Counted from the first letter of the stretch, positions 26,200 to 35,276 are shown. The stretch is 64,000 nt of DNA from UKL13-2 sp038206765 (GCA_038206765.1 JBBRAM010000008.1:1-64000); one strand, 5' to 3'. Translations and numbers: made by a program. The notes: generated by a model not told the origin, from the letters alone.

Positions 26200-26835
26200 A
26201 TGATTACCGTTGCGCTCTCGAAGGGCCGTATTTTTGATGACACCTTGCCGCTATTAAACGCGGCTGGCATCACACCGCTTGATGATCCAGAAAAATCACG
26301 CAAGCTCATCATCGATACCAATCGCGCTGATGTAAAGCTCATCATCGTACGGGCATCTGACGTTCCCACCTATGTGCAATACGGTGCGGCCGATTTGGGC
26401 GTAGCCGGCAAAGATGTGCTGCTCGAATCTGATTGCATGGGTTTATATCAGCCGCTTGATTTGCAAATTGGCAAATGCCGCATGATGGTTGCCGTGCGGG
26501 AAGGCTACGATTACACGGGCGCAGTAAAACGCGGCGCACGGTTAAATGTCGCAACCAAATATGTGCAAATTGCCCGTGAGCATTTTGCCCAAAAGGGAAT
26601 GCACGTAAACTTAATCAAGCTTTATGGTTCGATGGAATTGGCACCGTTGACTGGCTTGGCGGATGCGATCGTTGACGTGGTCTCAACCGGCAACACACTG
26701 AGGGCGAATAAGCTCATTTCTGTGGAGGAAATCATGCCGATTTCGAGCCGGCTGATCGTCAACCGTGCGGCGTTGAAACTAAAAAGTGCAGAGTTACAAC
26801 CGATGATCGATGCATTTGCCAAAGCAGTGAATTGA
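26200..26835 (+). CDS. hisG: ATP phosphoribosyltransferase, short-form catalytic subunit HisG
   Basis: The 211-residue protein is the short HisG type that needs the regulatory subunit HisZ; hisZ is not in this window. Motifs: ITVALSKGRIFDDTLPLL at the start, GAADLGVAGKDVLLE, and the PRPP loop DAIVDVVSTGNTLRAN. It catalyses the first step of histidine synthesis. It follows murA by 53 bases and is separated from hisD by about 200 bases. Confidence 0.95.
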   Translation: MITVALSKGRIFDDTLPLLNAAGITPLDDPEKSRKLIIDTNRADVKLIIVRASDVPTYVQYGAADLGVAGKDVLLESDCMGLYQPLDLQIGKCRMMVAVREGYDYTGAVKRGARLNVATKYVQIAREHFAQKGMHVNLIKLYGSMELAPLTGLADAIVDVVSTGNTLRANKLISVEEIMPISSRLIVNRAALKLKSAELQPMIDAFAKAVN

Positions 26836-27037
26836 GATGCGCCATGGTCGCGCTCCGCGCGTGCTGAACTAAAAGGGTGAGCTAGAGTCTTTACGTTAAC
26901 TTTACGCTTACTTTACATTTCCCCGGCGTCTATCAGGGGAGCGGTTCACCGTCCAAAGCGATGTAGTTCATGCCATCAAAGCGTAGTGGTCCACCCTCCA
27001 CAGCGAAGCGTCTTACCGTGCTTACCTAAATATCAAT
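26836..27037. other. Intergenic region between hisG and hisD
   Basis: The 202 bases hold no gene. CCCC and GGGG flank a loop near 26921-26940, and there are repeated short CAAAGCG words. A separate promoter for hisD is possible; I see no leader peptide rich in His codons. Confidence 0.5.
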
Positions 27038-28333
27038 ATGATTAAAAAACTCAATTCCACCAATGCCACATTCGAGTCCGATCTCGCCAAGTTGCTCGCG
27101 TTTGAATCTGCGCAAGATCCCAAAATTGAAGCGACCGCTCGCGACATTTTGGCGAATGTGAAATCGCACGGCGATACCGCGCTACTCGAATACACCACGC
27201 GTTTTGATCGTTGGACACCGACATCCGCAAGCGCTTTAGAAATCGATCAGCACACCCTAAAGTCCGCGCTGGACGGGCTTCCTCAGCCAATTCGTGACGC
27301 ACTGGAAACGGCGGCGACGCGTATTCGACTCTATCACGAACGTCAGTTGCAGCCTTCTTGGCAATACACGGAAGCGGATGGCACCGTGCTCGGCCAGCAA
27401 ATCACCCCGATTGATCGAGCAGGGCTTTATGTGCCCGGCGGCAAGGCGGCGTATCCATCTTCTGTGCTCATGAACGCGATGGCCGCGAAGGTTGCCGGTG
27501 TGGCTGAACTCATCATGGTCACGCCAACGCCCGATGGCGTAGTGAACGATACCGTGCTCGCCGCTGCCGCATTGGCCGGCGTTGACCGCGTGTTTCGCAT
27601 CGGTGGTGCACAGGCGGTTGGTGCGCTGGCATTTGGAACGGCTATCATCCCGGCAGTCGATAAAATCGTCGGGCCTGGGAATGTCTATGTTGCCGCCGCA
27701 AAGCGGTTTGTGTTCGGCCAAGTCGGCATTGATATGGTCGCAGGCCCATCTGAAATTTTGGTCATTGCCGACGGCAAAACCAACCCCGACTGGGTGGCAA
27801 TGGATCTATTCTCGCAGGCCGAGCACGATGAAATCGCGCAGGCAATTTTGCTTTGTCCCGATGCCGATTACATCGCCGACGTTGAAGCCAGCATGGAAAG
27901 ATTGCTCGCGACAATGCCGCGCGCCACGATTATTCGCGCTTCGCTCGCCAATCGTGGTGCACTCATTCACGTGCGCGATTTGGCGGAGGCTTGCGAAATA
28001 TCGAATCGTATCGCGCCTGAGCATTTGGAATTATCGGTCGAAAATCCCGAAGCGTTGCTGCCAAAAATTCGTCATGCCGGCGCGATTTTCATGGGCATTT
28101 TCTCGTCTGAATCACTGGGCGATTATTGTGCAGGGCCAAACCACGTGTTGCCAACCTCGCGCACTTCGCGCTTCTCTTCACCGCTCGGTGTGTACGATTT
28201 TCAAAAACGTTCGTCGATCATTCACGTCTCACCAAAGGGCGCTGAAACACTCGGTAAAGTCGCCGCAACGCTCGCGCGCGCAGAAGGCTTAGAGGCCCAT
28301 GCGCAGTCGGCCGATATGCGTCTCAAAAACTAA
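27038..28333 (+). CDS. hisD: Histidinol dehydrogenase HisD
   Basis: The 431-residue protein has full HisD length and motifs: GLYVPGGKAAYPSSVLMNA, RIGGAQAVGALAFGT, KIVGPGNVYVAAAKRFVFG, zinc and catalytic region FSQAEHDEIAQA, and NRIAPEHLEL. It oxidises L-histidinol to L-histidine in two NAD-dependent steps. The stop is one base before the hisC ATG. Confidence 0.97.
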   Translation: MIKKLNSTNATFESDLAKLLAFESAQDPKIEATARDILANVKSHGDTALLEYTTRFDRWTPTSASALEIDQHTLKSALDGLPQPIRDALETAATRIRLYHERQLQPSWQYTEADGTVLGQQITPIDRAGLYVPGGKAAYPSSVLMNAMAAKVAGVAELIMVTPTPDGVVNDTVLAAAALAGVDRVFRIGGAQAVGALAFGTAIIPAVDKIVGPGNVYVAAAKRFVFGQVGIDMVAGPSEILVIADGKTNPDWVAMDLFSQAEHDEIAQAILLCPDADYIADVEASMERLLATMPRATIIRASLANRGALIHVRDLAEACEISNRIAPEHLELSVENPEALLPKIRHAGAIFMGIFSSESLGDYCAGPNHVLPTSRTSRFSSPLGVYDFQKRSSIIHVSPKGAETLGKVAATLARAEGLEAHAQSADMRLKN

Positions 28334-28334
28334 C

Positions 28335-29459
28335 ATGAAGCCAACCGATATTATTCGGCCAGAGATCGCCGCGCTGTCTTCGTATCATGTGCAACCAGCG
28401 GCAGGATTCATCAAACTTGATGCGATGGAAAACCCGTATGCGTTTCCACAATCGCTACCAGAATCGCTCCAAGCTCGGCTCCTGGAGCGGCTTTCCGACG
28501 TATCGCTCAATCGCTATCCGGCAGCGGATGCGCCAGAACTCAAAGCGGCGATTCGCCACGCGATGCAGATCCCTGCCGAACTGGACATCATGCTCGGCAA
28601 TGGTTCGGACGAAATTATTCAGCTGATTGCGATGGCGGTTGCTAAACCCGGCGCGGCATTGCTGTCAGTTGAACCCGCGTTTGTGATGTTTAAAATGATC
28701 GCCACTTTTTGCGGGCTGCGCTACATTGGTGTGCCGCTGAACGCTGATTTTTCGCTCGATGCGGATGCAATGGTGGCCGCTATTGCCCGTGAACATCCAG
28801 CAGTGATATTTATTGCGAATCCCAACAACCCGACCGGCAATTGTTTTGATCGTAAATCGATTGCACTCATCATCTCGACAGCGGAAAGAAACGGTGGCCT
28901 AGTGGTAATCGACGAAGCCTACTTCCCGTTCACCGCCCATGCGCATGAATCGTATTTGCATAACATTACTGAACACGAAAACGTCGTGCTGATGCGCACG
29001 GTCTCCAAACTCGGGCTGGCCGGTTTGCGGCTCGGGATGCTGTTTGGCCGGCAAGCATGGCTGCAAGAATTCGATAAGCTGCGCCTGCCCTACAATATCA
29101 ACATCATGACGCAAGCCGCCGCCGCCTTTGCGATGGAACACTATGGCGAATTGCTGAAACAATGCGACGCCATCAAGCAAGAGCGTACCCGCTTGGCGAC
29201 CGCACTGACAAATATTTCCGGCATCGAAATCTTTCCCTCGGAAGCTAATTTCATCCTGATTCGGGTAACCGGCGATACTAGCGTCAACACGGGCGTCAAC
29301 GCAGAAGCCGATAAAATATTTGCCAAGCTGCTCTCGCGTAACATACTGGTGAAGAACACCAGTAAATCTCACCCCTTACTTGCAAACACCTTACGGTTGA
29401 CAGTCGGTACGTCGGCCGAAAACGATGCCATGATCAACGCTTTAAATGAAAATTCATAG
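28335..29459 (+). CDS. hisC: Histidinol-phosphate aminotransferase HisC
   Basis: This class-I PLP aminotransferase has an N-terminal LDAMENPYAFP, GNGSDEIIQLI, FIANPNNPTGN, VVIDEAYFPF and the PLP-Lys motif RTVSKLGLAGLRLG. ATG at 28335 directly follows the hisD stop and gives a normal N-terminus; a longer frame from 28299 would overlap hisD. It converts imidazole-acetol phosphate to histidinol phosphate. Confidence 0.95.
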   Translation: MKPTDIIRPEIAALSSYHVQPAAGFIKLDAMENPYAFPQSLPESLQARLLERLSDVSLNRYPAADAPELKAAIRHAMQIPAELDIMLGNGSDEIIQLIAMAVAKPGAALLSVEPAFVMFKMIATFCGLRYIGVPLNADFSLDADAMVAAIAREHPAVIFIANPNNPTGNCFDRKSIALIISTAERNGGLVVIDEAYFPFTAHAHESYLHNITEHENVVLMRTVSKLGLAGLRLGMLFGRQAWLQEFDKLRLPYNINIMTQAAAAFAMEHYGELLKQCDAIKQERTRLATALTNISGIEIFPSEANFILIRVTGDTSVNTGVNAEADKIFAKLLSRNILVKNTSKSHPLLANTLRLTVGTSAENDAMINALNENS

Positions 29460-29520
29460 CAGACATTCATCGTGAAAATCCATCACGAAAATCCATAACA
29501 AATAGCCATCGCCAAATGCC

Positions 29521-30111
29521 ATGAACAGAACCGCCAACATCACCCGCAACACCAAAGAAACCCAAATCTATTGCGCCATCAATCTTGACGGCAAAGGCGT
29601 CGCCAAGCTCGATTCAGGCATCCCGTTTTTGGATCATATGATTGATCAGATTGCGCGCCACGGCATGATCGATATTGAACTCAAAGCGACTGGCGATTTG
29701 CATATTGATGCGCACCACACGGTTGAAGATGTCGGCATTACGATTGGTCAGGCTTTCACCAAAGCGCTCGGCGACAAAATGGGCATTGTCCGATACGGCC
29801 ACGCCTATGTGCCGCTGGATGAAGCAATGTCACGGGTCGTGATTGATCTCTCCGGCCGCCCAGGTTTGAGTTACCACGTGAACTTTACACGCGCCAGAGT
29901 GGGCGATTTTGACGTCGATTTATTTATCGAGTTTTTTCAAGGCTTTGTGAACCATGCAATAGCCACCGTCCACATCGATAACATTCGCGGCGTCAATGCG
30001 CACCACCAAGCCGAGACCATTTTCAAAGCCTTCGGCCGCGCCTTGCGCATGGCATGCGAGGCCGATCCGCGCGCCGAGGGTATTCTGCCATCGACCAAAG
30101 GTTCGTTATAA
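29521..30111 (+). CDS. hisB: Imidazoleglycerol-phosphate dehydratase HisB (monofunctional)
   Basis: The 196-residue protein has the dehydratase domain only, with metal-binding motifs DAHHTVEDVGI and NAHHQAETIFKAFGRAL and the conserved start of the fold SGIPFLDHMIDQIARHG. Histidinol-phosphatase is not fused, as is usual in Betaproteobacteria. It is the last his gene in this window: hisH, hisA, hisF and hisI/E do not follow. Confidence 0.97.
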   Translation: MNRTANITRNTKETQIYCAINLDGKGVAKLDSGIPFLDHMIDQIARHGMIDIELKATGDLHIDAHHTVEDVGITIGQAFTKALGDKMGIVRYGHAYVPLDEAMSRVVIDLSGRPGLSYHVNFTRARVGDFDVDLFIEFFQGFVNHAIATVHIDNIRGVNAHHQAETIFKAFGRALRMACEADPRAEGILPSTKGSL

Positions 30112-30128
30112 CCTAGGCTACAAACAGC

Positions 30129-30141
30129 AGCACTGGCGCGG
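30129..30141 (+). repeat. Dispersed intergenic element, copy A (AGCACTGGCGCGG)
   Basis: The core AGCACTGGCGCGG lies 18 bases after the hisB stop. Related cores occur at 42608-42620, 50293-50305 and 62611-62623. The rest of 30112-30322 holds no gene. Confidence 0.45.
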
Positions 30142-30322
30142 CTTTCGACAGCATTTTGGCCGGAGAGGCAGACTGGGTGAGGCGTTTGAAAACGCGCATT
30201 AACCCTAGGCGCCTCTAAACCGCCGGATATTTTGCACTGAGTTTTATGCTGCCGGGGACAAGGTGCTTTGCGTACAGGGTTGCCTTGGGCAATCGGGTCC
30301 GACAAATCGTCGCAAGCCACGC

Positions 30323-30631
30323 TCAGTGAAAATCGTCTTCGCGCTGATGTCGCACCGCTAATACTGTCACTGTTTTATCATCTTCGATTTCAAACAGGGC
30401 GACGTATCCAGAACCACCAAATGCAATCACCAGCTCGCGCAGGAATGAGTCATTGTTCGTTGCCTTTCGACACGTGAATGGCGAATGCGTCAAAATATTA
30501 AACGCATTTTCGATGGCTTCAAGCGCCCTTCTCGCGACAGCCAAATCACCTTCTTCACGTTCAAGAATAAAGTCGTAAAGCCGCTGCAAATCTTCGTCTG
30601 CCGCGCGCGCAAAACGAAGGCGAAATGTCAT
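30323..30631 (-). CDS. ParE/RelE-superfamily toxin
   Basis: The 102-residue protein has the ParE-type pattern: RLRFARAADEDLQRLYDFIL at the N-terminus, RALEAIENAFNILTHSPFTC in the middle and a C-terminal beta strand with VTVLAVRHQREDDF. The upstream partner overlaps it by 4 bp (ATGA at 30628-30631), the usual antitoxin-first order. ParE toxins act on gyrase and RelE toxins on ribosomes; the motifs favour ParE but do not prove it. Confidence 0.82.
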   Translation of the reverse strand: MTFRLRFARAADEDLQRLYDFILEREEGDLAVARRALEAIENAFNILTHSPFTCRKATNNDSFLRELVIAFGGSGYVALFEIEDDKTVTVLAVRHQREDDFH

Positions 30632-30945
30632 TTACGGGATGCCGTCGTTTTTGTTTTGGCAGCAACGCTGGCTTTTTTTTGAGCTTGAGCCTCGGCTTTC
30701 AGCAGTTTTTTTTCAAGGTTTGCAAATACGGTTTTGGCAGAAACGTAGTCGCCCGTTTTCCGGACTTCATCGCGCACCAGCAAACCCCGCGCGATGAATT
30801 CTTGTTGCGCCCGCCGACGATCAACCGAATCACGAATCGATTGCACGACAAAACCCGAAAGCGTCTCGCCTTCTTCCAATACATTTTCAGCAGCGTTGCG
30901 TAGTTCTTCGTTTACGCGAAGTGACGGGATGGTGGCGGTTTTCAT
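30628..30945 (-). CDS. Antitoxin of the ParE-type pair (ribbon-helix-helix-like)
   Basis: I place the start at ATG 30945 (MKTATIPSLRVNEELRNAAE), with GGAG six bases upstream; a longer frame from 31002 is unlikely. The N-terminal half (PSLRVNEELRNAAENVLEEGETLSGFV) looks like a ribbon-helix-helix DNA-binding segment of YlcI/YnfO type. The tail is a basic Lys/Ala helix that could wrap the toxin. Two direct repeats just upstream could be its operator. Confidence 0.8.
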   Translation of the reverse strand: MKTATIPSLRVNEELRNAAENVLEEGETLSGFVVQSIRDSVDRRRAQQEFIARGLLVRDEVRKTGDYVSAKTVFANLEKKLLKAEAQAQKKASVAAKTKTTASRK

Positions 30946-30955
30946 GTTTGGCTCC

Positions 30956-30985
30956 TTGCGATGCAATTGCGATGCATTTTTGCAT
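30956..30985. promoter_or_regulatory. Candidate autoregulatory operator of the toxin-antitoxin pair
   Basis: TTGCGATGCA is directly repeated at 30956-30965 and 30967-30976, an 11-base period or one helical turn. ATGCATTTTTGCAT (30972-30985) adds an inverted repeat. The sites lie just upstream of the antitoxin ribosome site. Ribbon-helix-helix antitoxins commonly bind such repeats; binding here is inferred. Confidence 0.5.
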
Positions 30986-31128
30986 GGGTTGATGAATTGC
31001 ACAAGTTAAAAGAGTTAGGGCAAAGCGTTGGTGCAATAGCACTTAGCCAACCCGTGACGTGAGCCCATTACATCGAATGTTTTACGCTGCATGGTGCAAT
31101 GCGCTTCGCTTATCACAAGGGCAAAATA

Positions 31129-31692
31129 TTACGGCCCGAACTGCATTTGAAAGGTCACATAGGTTTTAAATACGCCACAGCCAAACGCTACGTATGTCGA
31201 GGTAGCCATCAATACGGTAGCTGCGTGAAATCCTATTCCAGTTTTATTGTGATCAGATTGATAACAGTACTGTGTAAGGTATCGCCCGGCGAATGCAATA
31301 GCACTTAAAAGGACGCCTGAGCCAAAATATAGTAGGGGGTCAGTAAGACCTAGGCCAAGGGCTTTAGGTACTCCCTTCGTCGCGGCCGAACTTAAAAAAC
31401 CTAATAGCGCTATAACTGCCCCGCCGTTAATTAAGATAGCTGCGTTCAATGCTTCTTTGCCAGCGTCAATGACTGACTTGAACATTTCTAAATCCCACTT
31501 GGCGCGAACATCATACCCTGCCAACAAACGCTGTTGATCTAGAGCCTGTGTTTCAATGGGCGTTGTCGCATGTTGAGCAAGGCTATCGAGATAGCGTTCT
31601 AGGCCATCAATACTGACCCAGCTATGGCCGCTACTGCGCGTTGCCTCAACGTCAGTTTTTATTCTTGCGATTATGTCCGTAGCGTCCATCAT
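31129..31692 (-). CDS. Unknown membrane protein
   Basis: The start ATG at 31692 has a strong ribosome site (GGAGGGG); the frame is open further back into the transketolase 3' end but is not needed. The protein has about 187 residues, a soluble helical N-terminal 80 residues (DATDIIARIKTDVEATRSSG, YDVRAKWDLEMFKSVID) and then three or four membrane segments (ILINGGAVIALLGFLSS, LLYFGSGVLLSAIAFAG, TVLMATSTYVAFGCGVF). I recognise no family. It is next to a toxin-antitoxin pair and may be accessory. A GGTGCAATGCGCTTCGCTTA stretch beyond its stop (31093-31112) resembles part of a dispersed palindrome. Confidence 0.65.
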   Translation of the reverse strand: MMDATDIIARIKTDVEATRSSGHSWVSIDGLERYLDSLAQHATTPIETQALDQQRLLAGYDVRAKWDLEMFKSVIDAGKEALNAAILINGGAVIALLGFLSSAATKGVPKALGLGLTDPLLYFGSGVLLSAIAFAGRYLTQYCYQSDHNKTGIGFHAATVLMATSTYVAFGCGVFKTYVTFQMQFGP

Positions 31693-31741
31693 GCCCCTCC
31701 GTGAAATATCTTCTACTGCAATTTTCAAGGCGATGTAGCTT

Positions 31742-33754
31742 TTACAACATCCTCGCCGCCCCCACCAAAGCCTCAGCCGTAATCCCAAAATGCTTATACA
31801 AAACCGGCGCTGGGGCAGATTCGCCAAAGGTATCGATGCCAATCACGACACCATCCAAGCCCACATATTTACGCCAATAGTCGGTGATGCCTGCCTCGAT
31901 CGCCAAGCGGGGCACGGACTTTGGCAATACGGCCGTTTTATAGGCGGCGTCTTGCTTGTCGAAAACAAAGGTCGATGGCATAGAAACAACGCGCACGTGA
32001 ATGCCTTCGGCTGCTAATGTTTTTTGCGCTTCGGTTGCCAATGAGACTTCCGTTCCCGTCGCAATAATTACGGCTTTAAGTTCTCCTGCTTCCTTCGATA
32101 AAACATAACCACCCTTGGCGATGTTTGCAATGGTCGCGGCATCGCGTTTTTGGAAGGGGCTGTTTTGGCGGGAGTAGATTAAGCAAGTTGGCCCATCCTT
32201 GCGGGCGATTGCATGTTGCCATGCTGCGGCTGCTTCTACGGTGTCGCACGGACGCCAGAGATCCATGTTCGGAATTAAACGTAGCGAGGCAACGTGTTCG
32301 ACGGATTGGTGCGTTGGTCCGTCCTCGCCCAGGCCAATCGAATCGTGCGTAAAAACAGCAATATTGCGCAGCTTCATCAGCGCGGCCATGCGTAACGCAT
32401 TGCGTGAATAGTCGCTGAAGGTCAGGAATGTGCCGTGGTAAGGGATGAAGCCCCCGTGCAGCGCCATACCGCTGGCAATCGCGGTCATGCCGAATTCACG
32501 CACACCGTAGTTAATATAATTGCCGCCACTGGCTGCTGACAAGGCTTTGGTGCCGCTCCAGTTGGTGAAGACGGAGCCGGTTAAATCTGCCGAGCCGCCA
32601 AGTAGTTCGGGCATTTGCTGCGCGAAGGCTTCGATGGCGAATTGCGATGCTTTGCGGGTGGCGACGGTTTCAGCCTTTTCATTGGACTTATCGAGTAGGG
32701 CAAGGGCGATGGCCGCAAAATTAGCGGGCAAATCACCGGCCATGCGGCGCTTAAATTCGCCGGCTAATTCTGGATAGGCTGCGCTGTAAGCTGCAAACGC
32801 GCCGTTCCACTGCGCCTCGACCGCTTGGCCTTTGTGTTTGGCATCCCATGCATCGTAAATGTCTTGCGGAATTTCAAACGGCGGGTATTTCCAGCCGATG
32901 GTTTCACGCACGGCGGCGATTTCCTTATCGCCCAGCGGCGAGCCGTGAACCTTATCTGTGCCGCCCATATTCGGCGAGCCTTTGCCGATCACGGTTTTGC
33001 AGCAGATGAGTGTGGGTTTATCGGTTACATTTTTTGCGGCAATTAATGCTGCATTGATCGCATCGGCATTATGGCCATCGACATTCGGGATCACATGCCA
33101 GCCGTATGCTTCGAAGCGCATTGGCGTGTTGTCGCGGAACCAGCCCTCAACCTTGCCGTCAATGGAGATGCCGTTGTCGTCGTAAAAGCCGATCAGCTTA
33201 CCCAATCCCAACGTGCCCGCGAGCGAGCAAACTTCATGCGAAATACCCTCCATCAAGCAGCCGTCACCCATGAACACATAGGTATGGTGGTCAACAATAT
33301 TGTGACCATCGCGATTGAAGGTGCGCGCCATTTCGCGCTCGGCAATCGCCATTCCCACCGCATTCGCCAAGCCCTGCCCCAGCGGCCCGGTCGTTGTCTC
33401 AACACCAGGCGTGATGCCCACTTCGGGATGGCCGGGTGTTTTGGAATGGAGCTGGCGGAAGGCTTTGATGTCGTCCATCGAAAGATCGTAGCCCGTCAAA
33501 TGCAGCAGCGCATAAATCAGCATGGAGCCGTGGCCGTTCGAGAGCACGAACCGATCACGATCCGCCCAATGTGGGTTGGTTGGGTTGTGTTTTAAATGAT
33601 GCCGCCACAAAACCTCTGCTATCTCGGCCATGCCCATAGGCGCACCGGGGTGGCCGGAATTGGCTTTTTGCACAGCGTCCATCGCGAGGGCGCGAATGGC
33701 GTTGGTAATGTCGGTACGGGCGGGGGTGGGGGTGGCGGGGGTGGCGGTGATCAT
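31742..33754 (-). CDS. tkt: Transketolase
   Basis: The 670-residue enzyme has all expected motifs: ANSGHPGAPMGMAEIAEVLW, thiamine-diphosphate site GDGCLMEGISHEVCSLAG with the metal-binding Asn in YDDNGISIDG, the catalytic region DSIGLGEDGPTHQ, and a C-terminal domain (AGITDYWRKYVGLDGVVIGI). It moves two-carbon units between sugar phosphates in the pentose phosphate pathway. Its first residues (MITATPATPTPARTD) are encoded by a C-rich repeat. No neighbour belongs to the same pathway. Confidence 0.97.
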   Translation of the reverse strand: MITATPATPTPARTDITNAIRALAMDAVQKANSGHPGAPMGMAEIAEVLWRHHLKHNPTNPHWADRDRFVLSNGHGSMLIYALLHLTGYDLSMDDIKAFRQLHSKTPGHPEVGITPGVETTTGPLGQGLANAVGMAIAEREMARTFNRDGHNIVDHHTYVFMGDGCLMEGISHEVCSLAGTLGLGKLIGFYDDNGISIDGKVEGWFRDNTPMRFEAYGWHVIPNVDGHNADAINAALIAAKNVTDKPTLICCKTVIGKGSPNMGGTDKVHGSPLGDKEIAAVRETIGWKYPPFEIPQDIYDAWDAKHKGQAVEAQWNGAFAAYSAAYPELAGEFKRRMAGDLPANFAAIALALLDKSNEKAETVATRKASQFAIEAFAQQMPELLGGSADLTGSVFTNWSGTKALSAASGGNYINYGVREFGMTAIASGMALHGGFIPYHGTFLTFSDYSRNALRMAALMKLRNIAVFTHDSIGLGEDGPTHQSVEHVASLRLIPNMDLWRPCDTVEAAAAWQHAIARKDGPTCLIYSRQNSPFQKRDAATIANIAKGGYVLSKEAGELKAVIIATGTEVSLATEAQKTLAAEGIHVRVVSMPSTFVFDKQDAAYKTAVLPKSVPRLAIEAGITDYWRKYVGLDGVVIGIDTFGESAPAPVLYKHFGITAEALVGAARML
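33718..33741 (+). other. Potential G-quadruplex over the tkt 5' coding end
   Basis: On the plus strand, four G-runs of 3, 5, 5 and 5 bases are separated by 1, 1 and 4 bases (33718-33720, 33722-33726, 33728-33732, 33737-33741). This fits the canonical quadruplex pattern. It is on the template strand of tkt, within codons 5-13. Confidence 0.55.
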
Positions 33755-33951
33755 GATTTGGATTTTCTTGAAATGAACGTTGGTGCGGAGCGCAATGAAT
33801 GAGATGGAGGCGACAGGTTAAGCGAAGGGAATTTACCTTGATGACGATTATAATTTGAATGCCGCACTCGGACACGAAAGCCGATAGAAAAAGAGCCGGA
33901 ATTCGCTTTCAGAATGCTGCTTAAACCCCAATGACCCCAACAAGGAACGCC

Positions 33952-34347
33952 ATGAAGGGCCTACACATCATTGCTGACCTTTACAAATTACCTGAAAACC
34001 CGATACTCGTTTCGGCCAAAGTCCTTGCCAGACGCTGCGTTTTGGCCTGCGAGGCCGCCGAACTCACGGTATTGGGCGAGCACTTTTATCAGTTCGCGGG
34101 TATCAACCAGCGTCAAGCGGGCGGTGCGACCGGCGCAGTGGTTCTGGCCGAATCGCATTTGGCGATCCACACCTGGCCTGAGCGTGGCGAGGCAACACTT
34201 GATATCTATGTTTGCAACGTCACGGCCGACAACAGCCGCAAAGCGGAGCGTTTGTACGCCGAACTGATCGCCGCCTTAAAGCCGGGCGATGTCATGATGC
34301 AACGCGTGCTACGCGGCAACGCGTTGCCGCTGGAGGCAATGCTTTGA
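33952..34347 (+). CDS. speD: S-adenosylmethionine decarboxylase proenzyme SpeD (class 1b)
   Basis: The motif AESHLAIHTWPERG near residues 66-79 is the self-cleavage site; the Ser (about 68) becomes the pyruvoyl cofactor. The length of 131 residues fits the short bacterial/archaeal SpeD type, not the E. coli type. ATG at 33952 has AAGGA six bases upstream; an in-frame ATG at 33931 is an alternative. It makes decarboxylated AdoMet, the aminopropyl donor for SpeE, which overlaps it by 4 bp. Confidence 0.93.
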   Translation: MKGLHIIADLYKLPENPILVSAKVLARRCVLACEAAELTVLGEHFYQFAGINQRQAGGATGAVVLAESHLAIHTWPERGEATLDIYVCNVTADNSRKAERLYAELIAALKPGDVMMQRVLRGNALPLEAML

Positions 34348-35243
34348 ACAGCCCTAGCTTGAAAAGTGCCGACATCAGCAACCCAATTCGCCTCGACGAG
34401 CAGCTAACCTCTAGCACTGGCGCGCACTTTGAGGCAGTCACCATGATTGAATCGGTGCAATCGGCACACCAATTAATCGAGGTTTTTACGACGCCCGAAC
34501 TGGGTAAACTGATGCGTATCGACGGCTGTAATATGCTTTCAGAAGGCGATGAGTTTTTTTATCATGAAAACTTTATTCATCCTGCGGCAACCGCGCATGC
34601 GAACCCGACCAAGGCGCTCATTGTCGGCGGCGGTGATGGCGGCTCGGCTGAGGAATTGTTGAAGCACCCGTCAATTGAATCCGTGGTGTTGTGTGAGTTG
34701 GATCAGGCCGTGATTACCGTGGCGAGGGAACATTTTCAGAGCGTGCATCATGATGTGTTTTCCAACCCAAAACTCAATGTGCACATTGGCGATGGTTGCC
34801 AATTTGTTCAAGACTGTGGCGGGCAAGGCGACAAGCAACAATTCGATCTTATTTACCTCGATCTCACCGACCCTGCTGGTGAGGATGAAGCGCTGTACAC
34901 CGAGGCATTCTATGCGGATTGTAAACGTGCACTGCAAACCGGCGGCGCACTCACGCTACATATCGGTTCGCCGTTTTCGCATCCGGCCCGAGTCAAAAAT
35001 AGCATCGAAAACTTGCGGCGCGTTTTTCAAATCGTGACTCCTTATTTCGTACATATCCCCACCTATGGCGCCGTTTGGGGGTTTACGGTGGCATCTGATT
35101 CGCTCGATATTGCCAGTGTCAGCGCAGCAGAACTCAACCAAGGCATCGTGCAGCGAGCCATTCAGCATCGGCAGTTTTACAACGGCGAGGTACACCATGC
35201 CATGCTTGCATTGCCCGAATACATTAGAAAATTAATCGCGTAA
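34344..35243 (+). CDS. speE: Polyamine aminopropyltransferase (spermidine synthase) SpeE
   Basis: The start is TTG at 34344, overlapping the speD stop (TTGA), with TGGAGG seven bases upstream; the open frame back to 34212 is inside speD. The 299-residue protein has the AdoMet-binding glycine loop IVGGGDGGSAEE, LCELDQAVI and the catalytic region YLDLTDPAGEDEALYTEAFY. It transfers aminopropyl groups to putrescine to give spermidine. Ser in the usual D-S-T-D motif is Leu here. Other aminopropyl acceptors cannot be excluded. Confidence 0.93.
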   Translation: MNSPSLKSADISNPIRLDEQLTSSTGAHFEAVTMIESVQSAHQLIEVFTTPELGKLMRIDGCNMLSEGDEFFYHENFIHPAATAHANPTKALIVGGGDGGSAEELLKHPSIESVVLCELDQAVITVAREHFQSVHHDVFSNPKLNVHIGDGCQFVQDCGGQGDKQQFDLIYLDLTDPAGEDEALYTEAFYADCKRALQTGGALTLHIGSPFSHPARVKNSIENLRRVFQIVTPYFVHIPTYGAVWGFTVASDSLDIASVSAAELNQGIVQRAIQHRQFYNGEVHHAMLALPEYIRKLIA

Positions 35244-35276
35244 TATGAACAATCGGTTTTTCGAGAAAGAACGTCG

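Noticed and set aside
34212..34343. N-terminal extension of speE by 44 codons
   Set aside because: It lies wholly inside speD in another frame; the TTG at 34344 has a strong ribosome site and the usual stop-start overlap.
34414..34425. AGCACTGGCGCG inside speE as a fifth copy of the dispersed element
   Set aside because: It lies in coding sequence (Ser-Thr-Gly-Ala-His), lacks the flanking CCCC/GGGG context and is likely a chance match.
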